From contig NZ_LWHQ01000038.1 in the NCBI RefSeq assembly GCF_001653715.1, positions 148,145 to 212,144 of the forward strand: a DNA stretch of 64,000 nt, written 5' to 3'. The translations under genes were made by a program, and so were the position numbers. Below the pieces are notes generated by a model. It had not been told where the DNA came from. It made no database searches and saw only the letters and a program-made list of their open reading frames with translations. The stretch comes from Methylobacterium platani (GTDB taxonomy: Bacteria; Pseudomonadota; Alphaproteobacteria; Rhizobiales; Beijerinckiaceae). This document shows positions 6,868-14,150 of this stretch, one piece after another (the first letter of the stretch is position 1; each line of letters begins with the position of its first letter).

Positions 6868-7170
6868 GAAGGGTGCCTCCTGTCAAAGGGGCTGCGCGCG
6901 CGGCGTCACGCCCCCGGGGGATGGGTCTCGGTCGGTGCGGGGCGGCGTATGCGTTTCACGGGGGACCTCGGCGGTTCGTGGGACCAGGGATCGCAGCTCA
7001 CGATTCCATCGGTGAAGCGGCGTCGCGCGACATGGTTAACGGAAAGCCTGGGCGCGGGCGGCGCGTAAAGTTGCCATCCGCTGCCCGGCGGTGGATGACA
7101 ACTTTACGCCCCGGGGCACGTCGCGGTCCGGAGAACGCCGGGACCCCAGGTCGGCGAACCGCGCCCGGCA
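6868..7170. other. Non-coding stretch with a long inverted repeat
   Basis: I see no convincing gene in these 303 bases; frames here lack ribosome sites and recognisable composition. The notable content is the inverted repeat at 7063-7109, listed separately. Confidence 0.5.
7063..7109. repeat. Long inverted repeat GCGTAAAGTTG...CAACTTTACGC
   Basis: Arms of 17 nt (7063-7079 and 7093-7109) pair with one mismatch (C at 7074 against A at 7098) around a 13-nt loop. The outer 11 bp are perfect. The AT-rich outer arms are not followed by T runs, so a terminator is unlikely. A regulatory operator, recombinase site or replication-type hairpin of the element is possible. Confidence 0.75.
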
Positions 7171-7413
7171 TCAGGGCGTGTACTGGTTCGGTCCCCGGCG
7201 GCCCCATGCCTTCGGCCACCGGCACGACACCAGCGCCAGCAGGACCTCCTCAAGCGTCGCCCGAGGACCGAGCCGCGTGATCAGGCGCTCGGTGTCGTAG
7301 GAGCCATGGCGCCGGGGGCACCAGGGGCACGTCAGGACGACCTTGCGGTAGGGGAACTCGCCCAGCGTCCGCGCCACCTGCATCCCGTCCCCCGCCGTTG
7401 ACCCGATCCGCAT
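7171..7413 (-). CDS. Small CxxC protein, divergent from the next gene
   Basis: Encodes 80 residues from ATG 7413, or 70 from the in-frame ATG at 7383. The shorter form is more likely because the upstream ATG touches the candidate LexA box and has no ribosome site, while GGGGGACGGG precedes 7383. The protein has a conserved-looking core with TCPWCPRRHGSYDTERLI, a CxxC zinc-type motif followed by a basic segment, and a helical C terminus. Similar short CxxC proteins occur widely as hypotheticals in Methylobacterium. It diverges from the 7447 gene across the SOS-type site. Function unknown. Confidence 0.6.
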   Translation of the reverse strand: MRIGSTAGDGMQVARTLGEFPYRKVVLTCPWCPRRHGSYDTERLITRLGPRATLEEVLLALVSCRWPKAWGRRGPNQYTP

Positions 7414-7428
7414 GTTCTCTATCTGTTC
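7398..7428 (+). promoter_or_regulatory. Promoter overlapped by an alphaproteobacterial SOS (LexA) box
   Basis: GTTC at 7414-7417, seven bases, and GTTC at 7425-7428 form a perfect GTTC-N7-GTTC, the LexA site of alphaproteobacteria. TTGACC at 7398-7403 and TATCTG at 7420-7425 (16-bp spacer) form a candidate promoter for the + strand gene at 7447, with the -10 inside the LexA box. Repression until DNA damage is the natural reading. Confidence 0.6.
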
Positions 7429-7446
7429 TCAGGACGGAGAGGGTCA

Positions 7447-7647
7447 ATGCCAAGCTGGGACGACATCGCGGCCGCGGCCGCCGGAGACGAGCGCGACGCC
7501 CTGCGGAGGGCGATGGCCGACGACCTGGAGGCCCTCCGATCCGGCAGAGGAGGGCCTGGATTCGTGCGGGCCGAGCGCCCGGCCGATCTGGCGAGGGCCC
7601 TCGGCCGGGACCGGCGCGAACGCCGGGCGCGGCGGCTGGCCGGTTAG
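7447..7647 (+). CDS. Small charged protein behind the SOS box (66 aa)
   Basis: ATG 7447 lies behind GGAGAGGG and about 20 nt downstream of the candidate LexA box. The 66-residue product is acidic in its N-terminal half and strongly basic at the C terminus (RDRRERRARRLAG). It has no cysteine and no membrane helix. The basic tail suggests nucleic-acid contact. It ends 4 nt inside the convergent integrase gene. With SOS-type control next to an integrase, a role in excision or lysogeny is tempting, but there is no sequence match to a known excisionase. Confidence 0.5.
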   Translation: MPSWDDIAAAAAGDERDALRRAMADDLEALRSGRGGPGFVRAERPADLARALGRDRRERRARRLAG

Positions 7648-9251
7648 GCCGCGACCTTCCGGGGACGGCCCGGTTTGCGCTTGGCGGGCTTCCGCTTCGG
7701 GCGCGGCCGCGGCGCCGGCAACGGCTGCAGGGCGAGCAACGCCCGCTCCCGCTCGACCTCGGCCAGCAGGGCGTCGCACCAGAGCGCCATGGCCTCGGCC
7801 TTGAGCGCGATCCGCTGCGCCGTGTCGTAGTGCAGCCTCGTCACCGCCGCCGTCTGCTCCCGCAGGTCCTTCGCGCCGGCGATCTCGTGGTCGAGGATGG
7901 CCGAGGCCGCGCCGCCCAGCCTGCGGTCGACGAGGAACTCGGTGATGCTCCTTCTGACGTCATGGAGCGTCCACTTGCGGATGCCGTGCTTCGTCAGGAG
8001 GTCCGGGATGGGCTCCTCCGGGGAGACCCGCTTCGGATCGGGCTGCTTATGGCGCTTGCCGGCGAGGCGGAAGAGGACCTGGTTCATCGACCCGGCGCTC
8101 GCGTGGCCCGCGCCCCGCTTCGGCGGGAACAGCCACCTATTCGACTTGGCGCGGGCGGGCGCGAGCAGGCCTTCAAGCTCCCGCCAGGCGGCAGGGGGCA
8201 GCGGCAGGACGTGCTGGCGCCGCGACTTCATCTGGGGGCCCTGCCACGTCACCGCGACCCAATCGTCCCCCGGGACGCCGGCGTCCTGCGAGATGTGGCC
8301 GACCTGGTCCAACTCGGTCTTGGCGACCTGGCCCGTCCGCTGGCCCGTCAGCACCGTGAACCAAAGCAGCCCGAGCGTGCCGGCCGACGTCCCGTGCTCC
8401 GTCTGCCCGAGGGAGCGGTGGCGTTCGGCCAGGGCGAGCGTGCGGGCGAGCTCGGTGAGCGTGGGCGTGTGCGAGCGCTTGCCGGACTGGTACTCGACGT
8501 TCCACTGCTCGCGCCACAGCGGCCACTTCTCCTCGGCTCTGGCCAAGCCGCTCTTGCCGCTGTGCGTCCGCCAGGCCCAGTCGAAGGCCTCCTTGGCCTG
8601 GTTCACGCACCGCGCGGCAGTCGACAGGGAAAAGGTCGCGATGATGTCGTCCCGGACCTGCTGCAGCCGCTCAGGTGTGACGCTATAGAGCGGCATCCCA
8701 TGAAGGCATTCATAGCCGGGGTGGCGGAGGTACTTGGCGTACTTGGGGAGGTAGCTCGCCTCGACCTTCGTCGCCTTGTAGTCGAGGAACTCCTCGATCA
8801 GGTCCTCCCACAACCACGGCCCGTTCCGGCGCCGGATCATGCTCGGCACCGGCGGCGGCTCCGAGCGGTCCGGGAAGGCGACGTCGCCGACGGCTTCGAG
8901 GTCGCCGCCGGTCCGCTGTAGGACGTTGTGGAAGATCGCCATCTCGACCTTCATGTTCTCGCCCTGCCGCAGTCCGACCTTCGCCTTCTCGGCGGCGAAC
9001 CTGGCCTGGGTGACGTCGAGCGTGTGGTAGGCGCCCAGCTTTACCGTGTCGGTTCGCGTGCGCAGGTACCATGTCAGGGCCTGGGGCGTGAGGCGCAGCG
9101 TCAGCCCGCGCTCCTCCGTGTCGCCCCACTCCATGCCGCGGCCAGGGACCCTTCCGTCCAGCAGCAGCCGCTCGGCCCTGGTCACGTGGGCCTTCGTGAG
9201 CTTCACGGTCTCGCGCACGTAGCCCTTTTTCGTCGCCGCCCCAGCCGCCAT
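7644..9251 (-). CDS. Tyrosine-type site-specific integrase
   Basis: The 535-residue protein has an N-terminal arm-binding region, a SAM-like core-binding domain (about 130-240) and a C-terminal catalytic domain. The catalytic set is visible: Arg in LTGQRTGQVA, His-x-x-Arg in TLHDVRRS, His in ILDHEIAG and the nucleophile Tyr in RLHYDTAQR. The very basic C-terminal tail (KRKPAKRKPGRPRKVAA) contains an AT-hook-like GRPRK. It lies 150 bp from a tRNA-Gly 3' fragment, the expected attachment site, which identifies it as the integrase of this element. The length and intact motifs suggest it is functional. Confidence 0.93.
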   Translation of the reverse strand: MAAGAATKKGYVRETVKLTKAHVTRAERLLLDGRVPGRGMEWGDTEERGLTLRLTPQALTWYLRTRTDTVKLGAYHTLDVTQARFAAEKAKVGLRQGENMKVEMAIFHNVLQRTGGDLEAVGDVAFPDRSEPPPVPSMIRRRNGPWLWEDLIEEFLDYKATKVEASYLPKYAKYLRHPGYECLHGMPLYSVTPERLQQVRDDIIATFSLSTAARCVNQAKEAFDWAWRTHSGKSGLARAEEKWPLWREQWNVEYQSGKRSHTPTLTELARTLALAERHRSLGQTEHGTSAGTLGLLWFTVLTGQRTGQVAKTELDQVGHISQDAGVPGDDWVAVTWQGPQMKSRRQHVLPLPPAAWRELEGLLAPARAKSNRWLFPPKRGAGHASAGSMNQVLFRLAGKRHKQPDPKRVSPEEPIPDLLTKHGIRKWTLHDVRRSITEFLVDRRLGGAASAILDHEIAGAKDLREQTAAVTRLHYDTAQRIALKAEAMALWCDALLAEVERERALLALQPLPAPRPRPKRKPAKRKPGRPRKVAA

Positions 9252-9263
9252 CCCCGTCCCCCG

Positions 9264-9283
9264 CGATACAACACCGATACAAC
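9264..9283. repeat. Tandem CGATACAAC repeats between integrase and att site
   Basis: CGATACAAC occurs at 9264-9272 and again at 9275-9283, an 11-bp period, just upstream of the integrase start and 120 bp from the tRNA fragment. Tandem 9-11-bp repeats in this place are typical of integrase arm-type binding sites. Confidence 0.5.
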
Positions 9284-9403
9284 GCGGGTCCCGAGAGCCC
9301 CCGCAAGCCCGGGGTAGACCGGAAAGCGGGAAAACCTCAATGGATTCAATGGGTGGTTAACGACCGATGGCCGGCTCCCGGCGGCGGCATTAGGTGGTCA
9401 ACA

Positions 9404-9450
9404 AGCCTTCCAAGCTGAATACGAGGGTTCGATTCCCTTCACCCGCTCCA
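9404..9450 (+). tRNA. 3' fragment of tRNA-Gly(UCC); attachment-site remnant
   Basis: These 47 bases match the 3' part of a tRNA-Gly: the end of the anticodon stem and a loop with anticodon TCC, a T arm with GGTTCGATTCCC, the 3' acceptor strand CACCCGC, discriminator T and CCA. The 5' half is absent: upstream bases do not form a D arm or the matching 5' acceptor strand, although GCGG at 9381 gives a short chance match. A tRNA 3' end next to a tyrosine integrase marks attR (or attL) of an integrated element. The intact copy should lie at the other end, left of this window. Confidence 0.8.
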
Positions 9451-10199
9451 GCCTTTCGAGGACGGTATCGCTCCGTTTGCGCGATACGAGCCCGATTTCC
9501 GCAGCATGACGTGACGACACCGCGGCCCGGGACGGGTCAGGTCGGCTGAACTCGCGTAACACGCGCCGTGCGGCACGCGATGGATCCGGCCACCGGCTGC
9601 CGCATCGATGGCGGGGCCGGTCGAAGGACGTGGTCGGTCGCCTCTCGCCCGCGTGCCGTATCTGCCACGCCCCGGGGCAGTCGCCGGCATGTCCCCGGCC
9701 GAGCCGGGCCCGATCGGCAGGCCGGCGCGGAGGGCAGCCCAATCTGAACCAGCGTGACCGGCCCGGCGCGGACGGGATCCGCGTGCTCACGGAGCCGGGC
9801 GACATCCTGGCGGGCGGGCCGAACGCGATCGGTGGGTGCGACGCCACGGCGGACGAAGGAACGCCGACGGTCGTGCCGGCCGCCTGGAGCGGGATGATCC
9901 CGGACCAGAACCCCTTCCGCGCGGACCGCAGGCAGGAGGTCGCGGCCGGGGCCGCCGTAGCGACGGCACGCCGCCGGACTGCGCAGCCCGTAGAGCCTTC
10001 GCATCGATGTTGCGATGCGAAAAGGCCTCCGGCGCAGGGACGGGACACGCTTCCGACCGGGAGCAGCGCCCGATCTCGCCGGAATCGGGCGCTGCTCCAC
10101 GCCATCGGCCTTGCGGCATTGCCTTCGACGAGCCGGTATCCGCCTCGTCGGAAAACGCTCCGGCCGGCGCCGTCGCGTTCGCTCGAAGGTGCGAGGGTC
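9451..10199. other. Long non-coding, hairpin-rich stretch beyond the att site
   Basis: I find no credible gene in these 749 bases. The open frames on both strands lack ribosome sites and have non-biological composition. Two strong hairpins are present: 9998-10021 (9-bp stem, 6-nt loop) and 10060-10098 (15-bp perfect stem, 9-nt loop). The second begins about 100 nt after the stop of the glycosyltransferase on the minus strand. The region may hold decayed sequence or regulatory RNA. Confidence 0.5.
10060..10098 (-). terminator. 15-bp perfect hairpin, possible transcript end of the glycosyltransferase
   Basis: GGAGCAGCGCCCGAT at 10060-10074 pairs perfectly with 10084-10098 around a 9-nt loop. 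It lies about 100 nt downstream of the minus-strand gene that stops at 10200. There is no T run on either side, so classic intrinsic termination is doubtful; RNA processing or stability is an alternative. Confidence 0.35.
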
Positions 10200-12446
10200 C
10201 TACTCGGCGGCCATCCGTTGCGGCTCGTCGCCGGTCAGCGAGGCGAAGACCCTGTCGAGAAGCGGAGCGTCGAAGGTCTGGGCCCAGGAGCGATCGGGCA
10301 GGACCAGGCGCTGGCGGGCCCGGGTCTCGTGATCGTCCGCCAGGGTGACGGCCGTCCGGAGGGCCGCCTCGACCCCCGCGAGGCTGGGGCGGCACGGCGT
10401 GATGTTGCGGCAGATCGCCTGCAGGTCGCGCTTCGAGCGGTTCTCGTAGGTGTTGGTGACCACGACCGCACCGGTGGCTGCGAACTCGAACGGCACGACG
10501 CTCGGATGGGGGGCGAGCATCAGGCTGACCCCGATGTCGATGCTGCTCATGAACTGCTCGTAGGCGTCGAGCGGCATCTTCTGCACCATCTCCAGGTGGT
10601 GCCGGGGGCCGAGCGGCAGGACGTGGTCCGGTCGCAGGGAGCCGAGACCGACGAAGCGCCAGCTGTCGTCGAACACGCCCTCGGCGCAGAGCCGGCGCAA
10701 GGCGAGATAGGCGAGTTCGAACAGATTGCGCGCGGCATGCATCTCCGGCCGCGCGTAGAGGGCGAGCGTGCGCGTCCCGCGCTCCTGGACGGGCTTCGAC
10801 GCCAGGCGCGTCGGCACGTGATCGAACACGAAGTAGTCGCGGCCATCCCGCGCCGCGCCGCTCCGGCGCTCCGGCGCGCTATCGTCGAACGGTCCGATCC
10901 CGTGCGACCGGAAGTACTTGGCCAGCATCGCGCTGTTGTAGAGCGGGACGTGATCGAAACAGTAGGCTTCTTCGGTCAGCACCCGCGATGAGCTGCACTC
11001 GTAGAAGATCGGCTCGTATTCCTGCGCCAGGAGCAGGAACCGTTTCGCCCGCGTCCGCCGCAGCAGCGGCTGGACCACGTAGGCGTCCCAGACCGAGTAG
11101 ACCACGAACACGTCGTCCGGGGTCACGCCGATGGACGAACCGGCGACGCGGTTGACGTAGGCCGCGTCGACGACCGCCGCGACGAGTTCGCGGTCACGCT
11201 CGCGATAGGCGAAGTAGTCGGTTCCGACGGTCGCGTCGTCGGTGACGAAGATCCCGATCTTGCGGCCGGTCCGGGCCGTCGCCTTGATCAGCTCGAACAC
11301 GGCCTTGTAGCCGCCGAAGCTGATGTCGGGATTGAGGGTCGGCAGGCAGAACCACACCCGGGGCTCGCCCCGCTCCGCGCGGTGAGGCATCGGCTCGATG
11401 CGGCGGGCGATGGACTCGGCGCGGTGGAGCAGGTGCGGCTCGGTGACGCCCGGCATCCGGGTCTCGAGGGCATAGGTCAGGTCGTGCTTGGGCCGGCGCT
11501 GCTCGGCCCGCCCGCTCATCAGGTAGTGGTGATAGCCGGAGAGGATCGTGCCCGCTTTGAACGCGGCGTTCACGTCGGCGTAGAAGGTCCGGTACCAGGC
11601 CTCGTCGAAGTCGCTGTTGGGGTTGTTGCCGTTGCGGGCGCCGATATCGACGTAGTGCTGCAGCGCGTCGACCGGCCTCGTCCCGGCCGTCAGGTAGGTC
11701 GCGCCGTAATAGGCGGCGTCGAACGTGTTCCGCAGCATCGTGGCGAACCGGTCTTCCTCGTCGCGCCGAGGTGCCGCCAGGGCCCGGTCGGACGGCTCCC
11801 CGCGCTCCGGAGCCTGTGACGCCGGCACCTGGCCGAGCCGCTGCCCGTAGACCCGATAATAGGTATAGGGGTCGATGACCGGGAAGCTCGCGAGGAAGCG
11901 GCGCACGGCGGGGAACGCCGCCAGGTAGGCGTCGGCGTCGAAATCCGCCTCGGCCGCCAGCAGCTCCGGTCGGGCCTCGCCGAGGCCGGCCGCCAGGCTC
12001 GGATTCGGAGCACGACCCTCGTGCAGCCCGAAGGCGACGAAGTGGACGAATCCGGAATGCAGGTCCCCCGCCTCGATGGCGGCCCGCACGTCCGGATTGT
12101 CCTCGACGTACCAGACCTCGTCCAGGAGCAGGTTCGGGCTCGGTCGGCGGCCGGTTGGTGCGGCGAAATAGGCGTCGAGCACGTCGGTCCCCTTGGGCAG
12201 GTCCCTGAACCGGCGGGTCGCCACGTCGCTGTCGAAGCAGGCCTCGATGTCGCGGCAGATCTGCTCGCCGTGAGCCAGGAAGCGCTGCCGGCCCCGCGCC
12301 GCGTCGGGCGACGCGACGTCGCCCGGGGAGGACGGGGCCGAGCGCGACGGCACGGGCACGGCCGACATGGCGGCCGAGATCGTGACATCCTCGATCGAGG
12401 CGTCGGAGAAGAACTCGGTCGTGACGTCCATGCGCTCAAGCTGCAT
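10200..12446 (-). CDS. WsaF-type glycosyltransferase with N-terminal PDV repeats
   Basis: The 748-residue cytoplasmic protein has a C-terminal half resembling the GT4-like rhamnosyltransferase WsaF. It has a first Rossmann-like domain (PRVWFCLPTLNPDISFGGYK, IGIFVTDDA), then LLAQEYEPIFYEC, and a second domain (FVFDHVPTRL..., TLALYARPEMHAARNLFEL, GVSLMLAPHPSVVPFEFAATGAVVVTN). The N-terminal half has two or three copies of a short repeat (DEVWYVEDNPDVRAAIEAGD..HFVAFGLHEGRAPN; FDEAWYRTFYADV..YHHYLMSGR) found in large glycan-related proteins. It probably adds a sugar to a surface polysaccharide. It diverges from the methyltransferase-FAAL-ACP-SGNH group. The ATG at 12446 follows GGGAGATTCGCG. Confidence 0.75.
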   Translation of the reverse strand: MQLERMDVTTEFFSDASIEDVTISAAMSAVPVPSRSAPSSPGDVASPDAARGRQRFLAHGEQICRDIEACFDSDVATRRFRDLPKGTDVLDAYFAAPTGRRPSPNLLLDEVWYVEDNPDVRAAIEAGDLHSGFVHFVAFGLHEGRAPNPSLAAGLGEARPELLAAEADFDADAYLAAFPAVRRFLASFPVIDPYTYYRVYGQRLGQVPASQAPERGEPSDRALAAPRRDEEDRFATMLRNTFDAAYYGATYLTAGTRPVDALQHYVDIGARNGNNPNSDFDEAWYRTFYADVNAAFKAGTILSGYHHYLMSGRAEQRRPKHDLTYALETRMPGVTEPHLLHRAESIARRIEPMPHRAERGEPRVWFCLPTLNPDISFGGYKAVFELIKATARTGRKIGIFVTDDATVGTDYFAYRERDRELVAAVVDAAYVNRVAGSSIGVTPDDVFVVYSVWDAYVVQPLLRRTRAKRFLLLAQEYEPIFYECSSSRVLTEEAYCFDHVPLYNSAMLAKYFRSHGIGPFDDSAPERRSGAARDGRDYFVFDHVPTRLASKPVQERGTRTLALYARPEMHAARNLFELAYLALRRLCAEGVFDDSWRFVGLGSLRPDHVLPLGPRHHLEMVQKMPLDAYEQFMSSIDIGVSLMLAPHPSVVPFEFAATGAVVVTNTYENRSKRDLQAICRNITPCRPSLAGVEAALRTAVTLADDHETRARQRLVLPDRSWAQTFDAPLLDRVFASLTGDEPQRMAAE

Positions 12447-12518
12447 CGCGAATCTCCCGTTTGTACAATCTTAGGATGCGATAAATCTCATATGCAACCG
12501 AATTGGCGCGCCGTGCGA

Positions 12519-12541
12519 GGCTCCGGGGCCGAGCCGGAGCC
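12519..12541. repeat. Hairpin in the divergent glycan-locus promoter region
   Basis: GGCTCCGG at 12519-12526 pairs with CCGGAGCC at 12534-12541 around a 7-nt loop. It lies in the 240-bp intergenic region between the divergent glycosyltransferase and methyltransferase genes. It could be an operator or leader structure. I cannot assign promoters here. Confidence 0.45.
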
Positions 12542-12686
12542 GACAATCAATAGTTGTGTTTTTGGGGCCACATCGGACCGCTCACGGTCGACGAATCAGG
12601 TGTAGAGCCATCGACAATCGATTTTAGGTTGCGGTAATCAGGGAAGGCAACTAACAAGCGAAAACGCAACCACCGATGGAAGGCCC

Positions 12687-14117
12687 ATGACTGGATCCTC
12701 CGCCGCCCTGGCGCGCGTCGTCTCTCCCCGAGGTCCCGGTGCCCGAAGCCCCGGTGATCCGGATCCCGTCGCGCTCACCGTCGTGCCGCCGGGCCGCGTC
12801 TGCGGCCGGTTCGCCCCGGGCGCCGACCATCCCGATCGTGTCCGCCTGCGTTGCAACGGACGGGGCTGGGCGACGGTCCCGGTCGTGTCCGAACCGGCCG
12901 GCGTCACCTTCGCGGCCGACCTTCCCCTCGAGCCGGGACCGGTCGTGGTCGAGGTCCTGGACGGGGACGTGCTGCTCGGCCGCGCGACCGTCGAGCCGTC
13001 CCCGCGACGCAACGCCTACGGGCTCGATGCCGAACAGGTCCAGGCGGTCTACGGCCGGCCGTTGTTCTCGGCGCCCTGGATGCAGTTCGACGGCGCCCGC
13101 CTGACCGTGTCGGGCTACCACCTGCCGCCGGACGGCGATCCGGGCCGCCTGTCGGTGCGACTCGACGAGGGTGTCGCCTATACTTTCGACTATCCGGTGC
13201 GGACACCGGAATTCGGGCACCATTTCTGGTATTGGCCGAATGCAGAGCTCTCGAGCTTCATCTTGACGATCGACTTGCCGGCATGCCGCGCCGGCAGCGA
13301 CCCGTTCTGGTTCGAGTTCGTCTATCCCGGCATGGATGCGGGGCTCGAGGCATTGCCCGAGGCGGTGCGCCGGGCGCGGCGGCGGATCTCCGTCCCGTCG
13401 CGGCTCGACGCGGCGGTCTGCTTTCCCCGCGACACCACCCAGCTGACCCGGGTCCAGACCTGGTCGACGGACCAGAGCGTGACGGTGACCGGCTACGGGA
13501 CATACAGGACCCTCGAGGCGCTCTTCGCCCAGTACGGCGTGGGTCGGCGCGCCGGGATCGAGATCCTCGACTGGGGCTGCGGCCACGGCCGGATCGCCCG
13601 GCACTTCGTCCAGAACTGGCCCGAGGCCCGGATCACGGGCGCGGATATCGACGCCGAGAATGCCGGCTGGTGCGCCCGCCACCTCGACGGACGCTTCGTG
13701 ACCGTCCCGCTCCTGCCGCCGACCGGCCTGCCGGCCGCGAGCTTCGACGGCATCTTCGGCGTCTCGGTCATGACCCACCTCACCGCCGAGGCCCAGGACG
13801 CCTGGCTCGCCGAGATCGCCCGGTTGCTGAAGCCCGGCGGCGTCGCGCTCATCACCTTCTCGGGTCCGGCGGCGACCGCATATACGTCCGTCTTCCGCAG
13901 CCCGGACTGGTGGCAGGCCTGGTGCGACAGCGGATTCGACGACAGCCAGCACGATCCCGCCCTCGACGGCAAGATCGGCGACGACTCGTACTATCGCAAT
14001 ACTCTGCATAGTCCCGACTACACGCTCAAGGTCTGGTCGCGCCATCTCGAGGTCGTCGACATCGTCCCGAGCGCGATCGGGTACCAGGACGTGGCCGTTC
14101 TGCGTCGCCGCACCTGA
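12687..14117 (+). CDS. SAM-dependent methyltransferase with an N-terminal beta-rich domain
   Basis: The 476-residue protein has a class I methyltransferase domain from about residue 260. Motif I is ILDWGCGHGRIARHF near 288, the acidic loop is ITGADIDAEN, the post-I region is FDGIFGVSVMTHL and motif post-III is LKPGGVALITFSG. The first ~240 residues are rich in beta-forming and Pro/Gly residues and look like one or two beta-sandwich domains of unknown type. GGAAGG precedes the ATG. It opens the + strand operon with acyl ligase, ACP and SGNH protein. The likely substrate is a sugar or acyl intermediate of that pathway; this is inference. Confidence 0.8.
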   Translation: MTGSSAALARVVSPRGPGARSPGDPDPVALTVVPPGRVCGRFAPGADHPDRVRLRCNGRGWATVPVVSEPAGVTFAADLPLEPGPVVVEVLDGDVLLGRATVEPSPRRNAYGLDAEQVQAVYGRPLFSAPWMQFDGARLTVSGYHLPPDGDPGRLSVRLDEGVAYTFDYPVRTPEFGHHFWYWPNAELSSFILTIDLPACRAGSDPFWFEFVYPGMDAGLEALPEAVRRARRRISVPSRLDAAVCFPRDTTQLTRVQTWSTDQSVTVTGYGTYRTLEALFAQYGVGRRAGIEILDWGCGHGRIARHFVQNWPEARITGADIDAENAGWCARHLDGRFVTVPLLPPTGLPAASFDGIFGVSVMTHLTAEAQDAWLAEIARLLKPGGVALITFSGPAATAYTSVFRSPDWWQAWCDSGFDDSQHDPALDGKIGDDSYYRNTLHSPDYTLKVWSRHLEVVDIVPSAIGYQDVAVLRRRT

Positions 14118-14150
14118 GCCGGCCCCCATCCATCGGAGAGTCCCCCCGCG

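Noticed and set aside
9377..9450. Complete tRNA-Gly gene
   Set aside because: The D arm and most of the 5' acceptor strand cannot be formed from the upstream bases; only the 3' 47 nt match.
10060..10098. Classical intrinsic terminator
   Set aside because: The stem is perfect but there is no T run on either strand, so it is listed only as a low-confidence transcript-end structure.
9398..10105. 235-aa minus-strand frame ending VKGIEPSYSAWKAC
   Set aside because: The last residues are the well-known false translation of the complement of a tRNA-Gly gene. The frame is not a protein gene; it supports the tRNA fragment instead.
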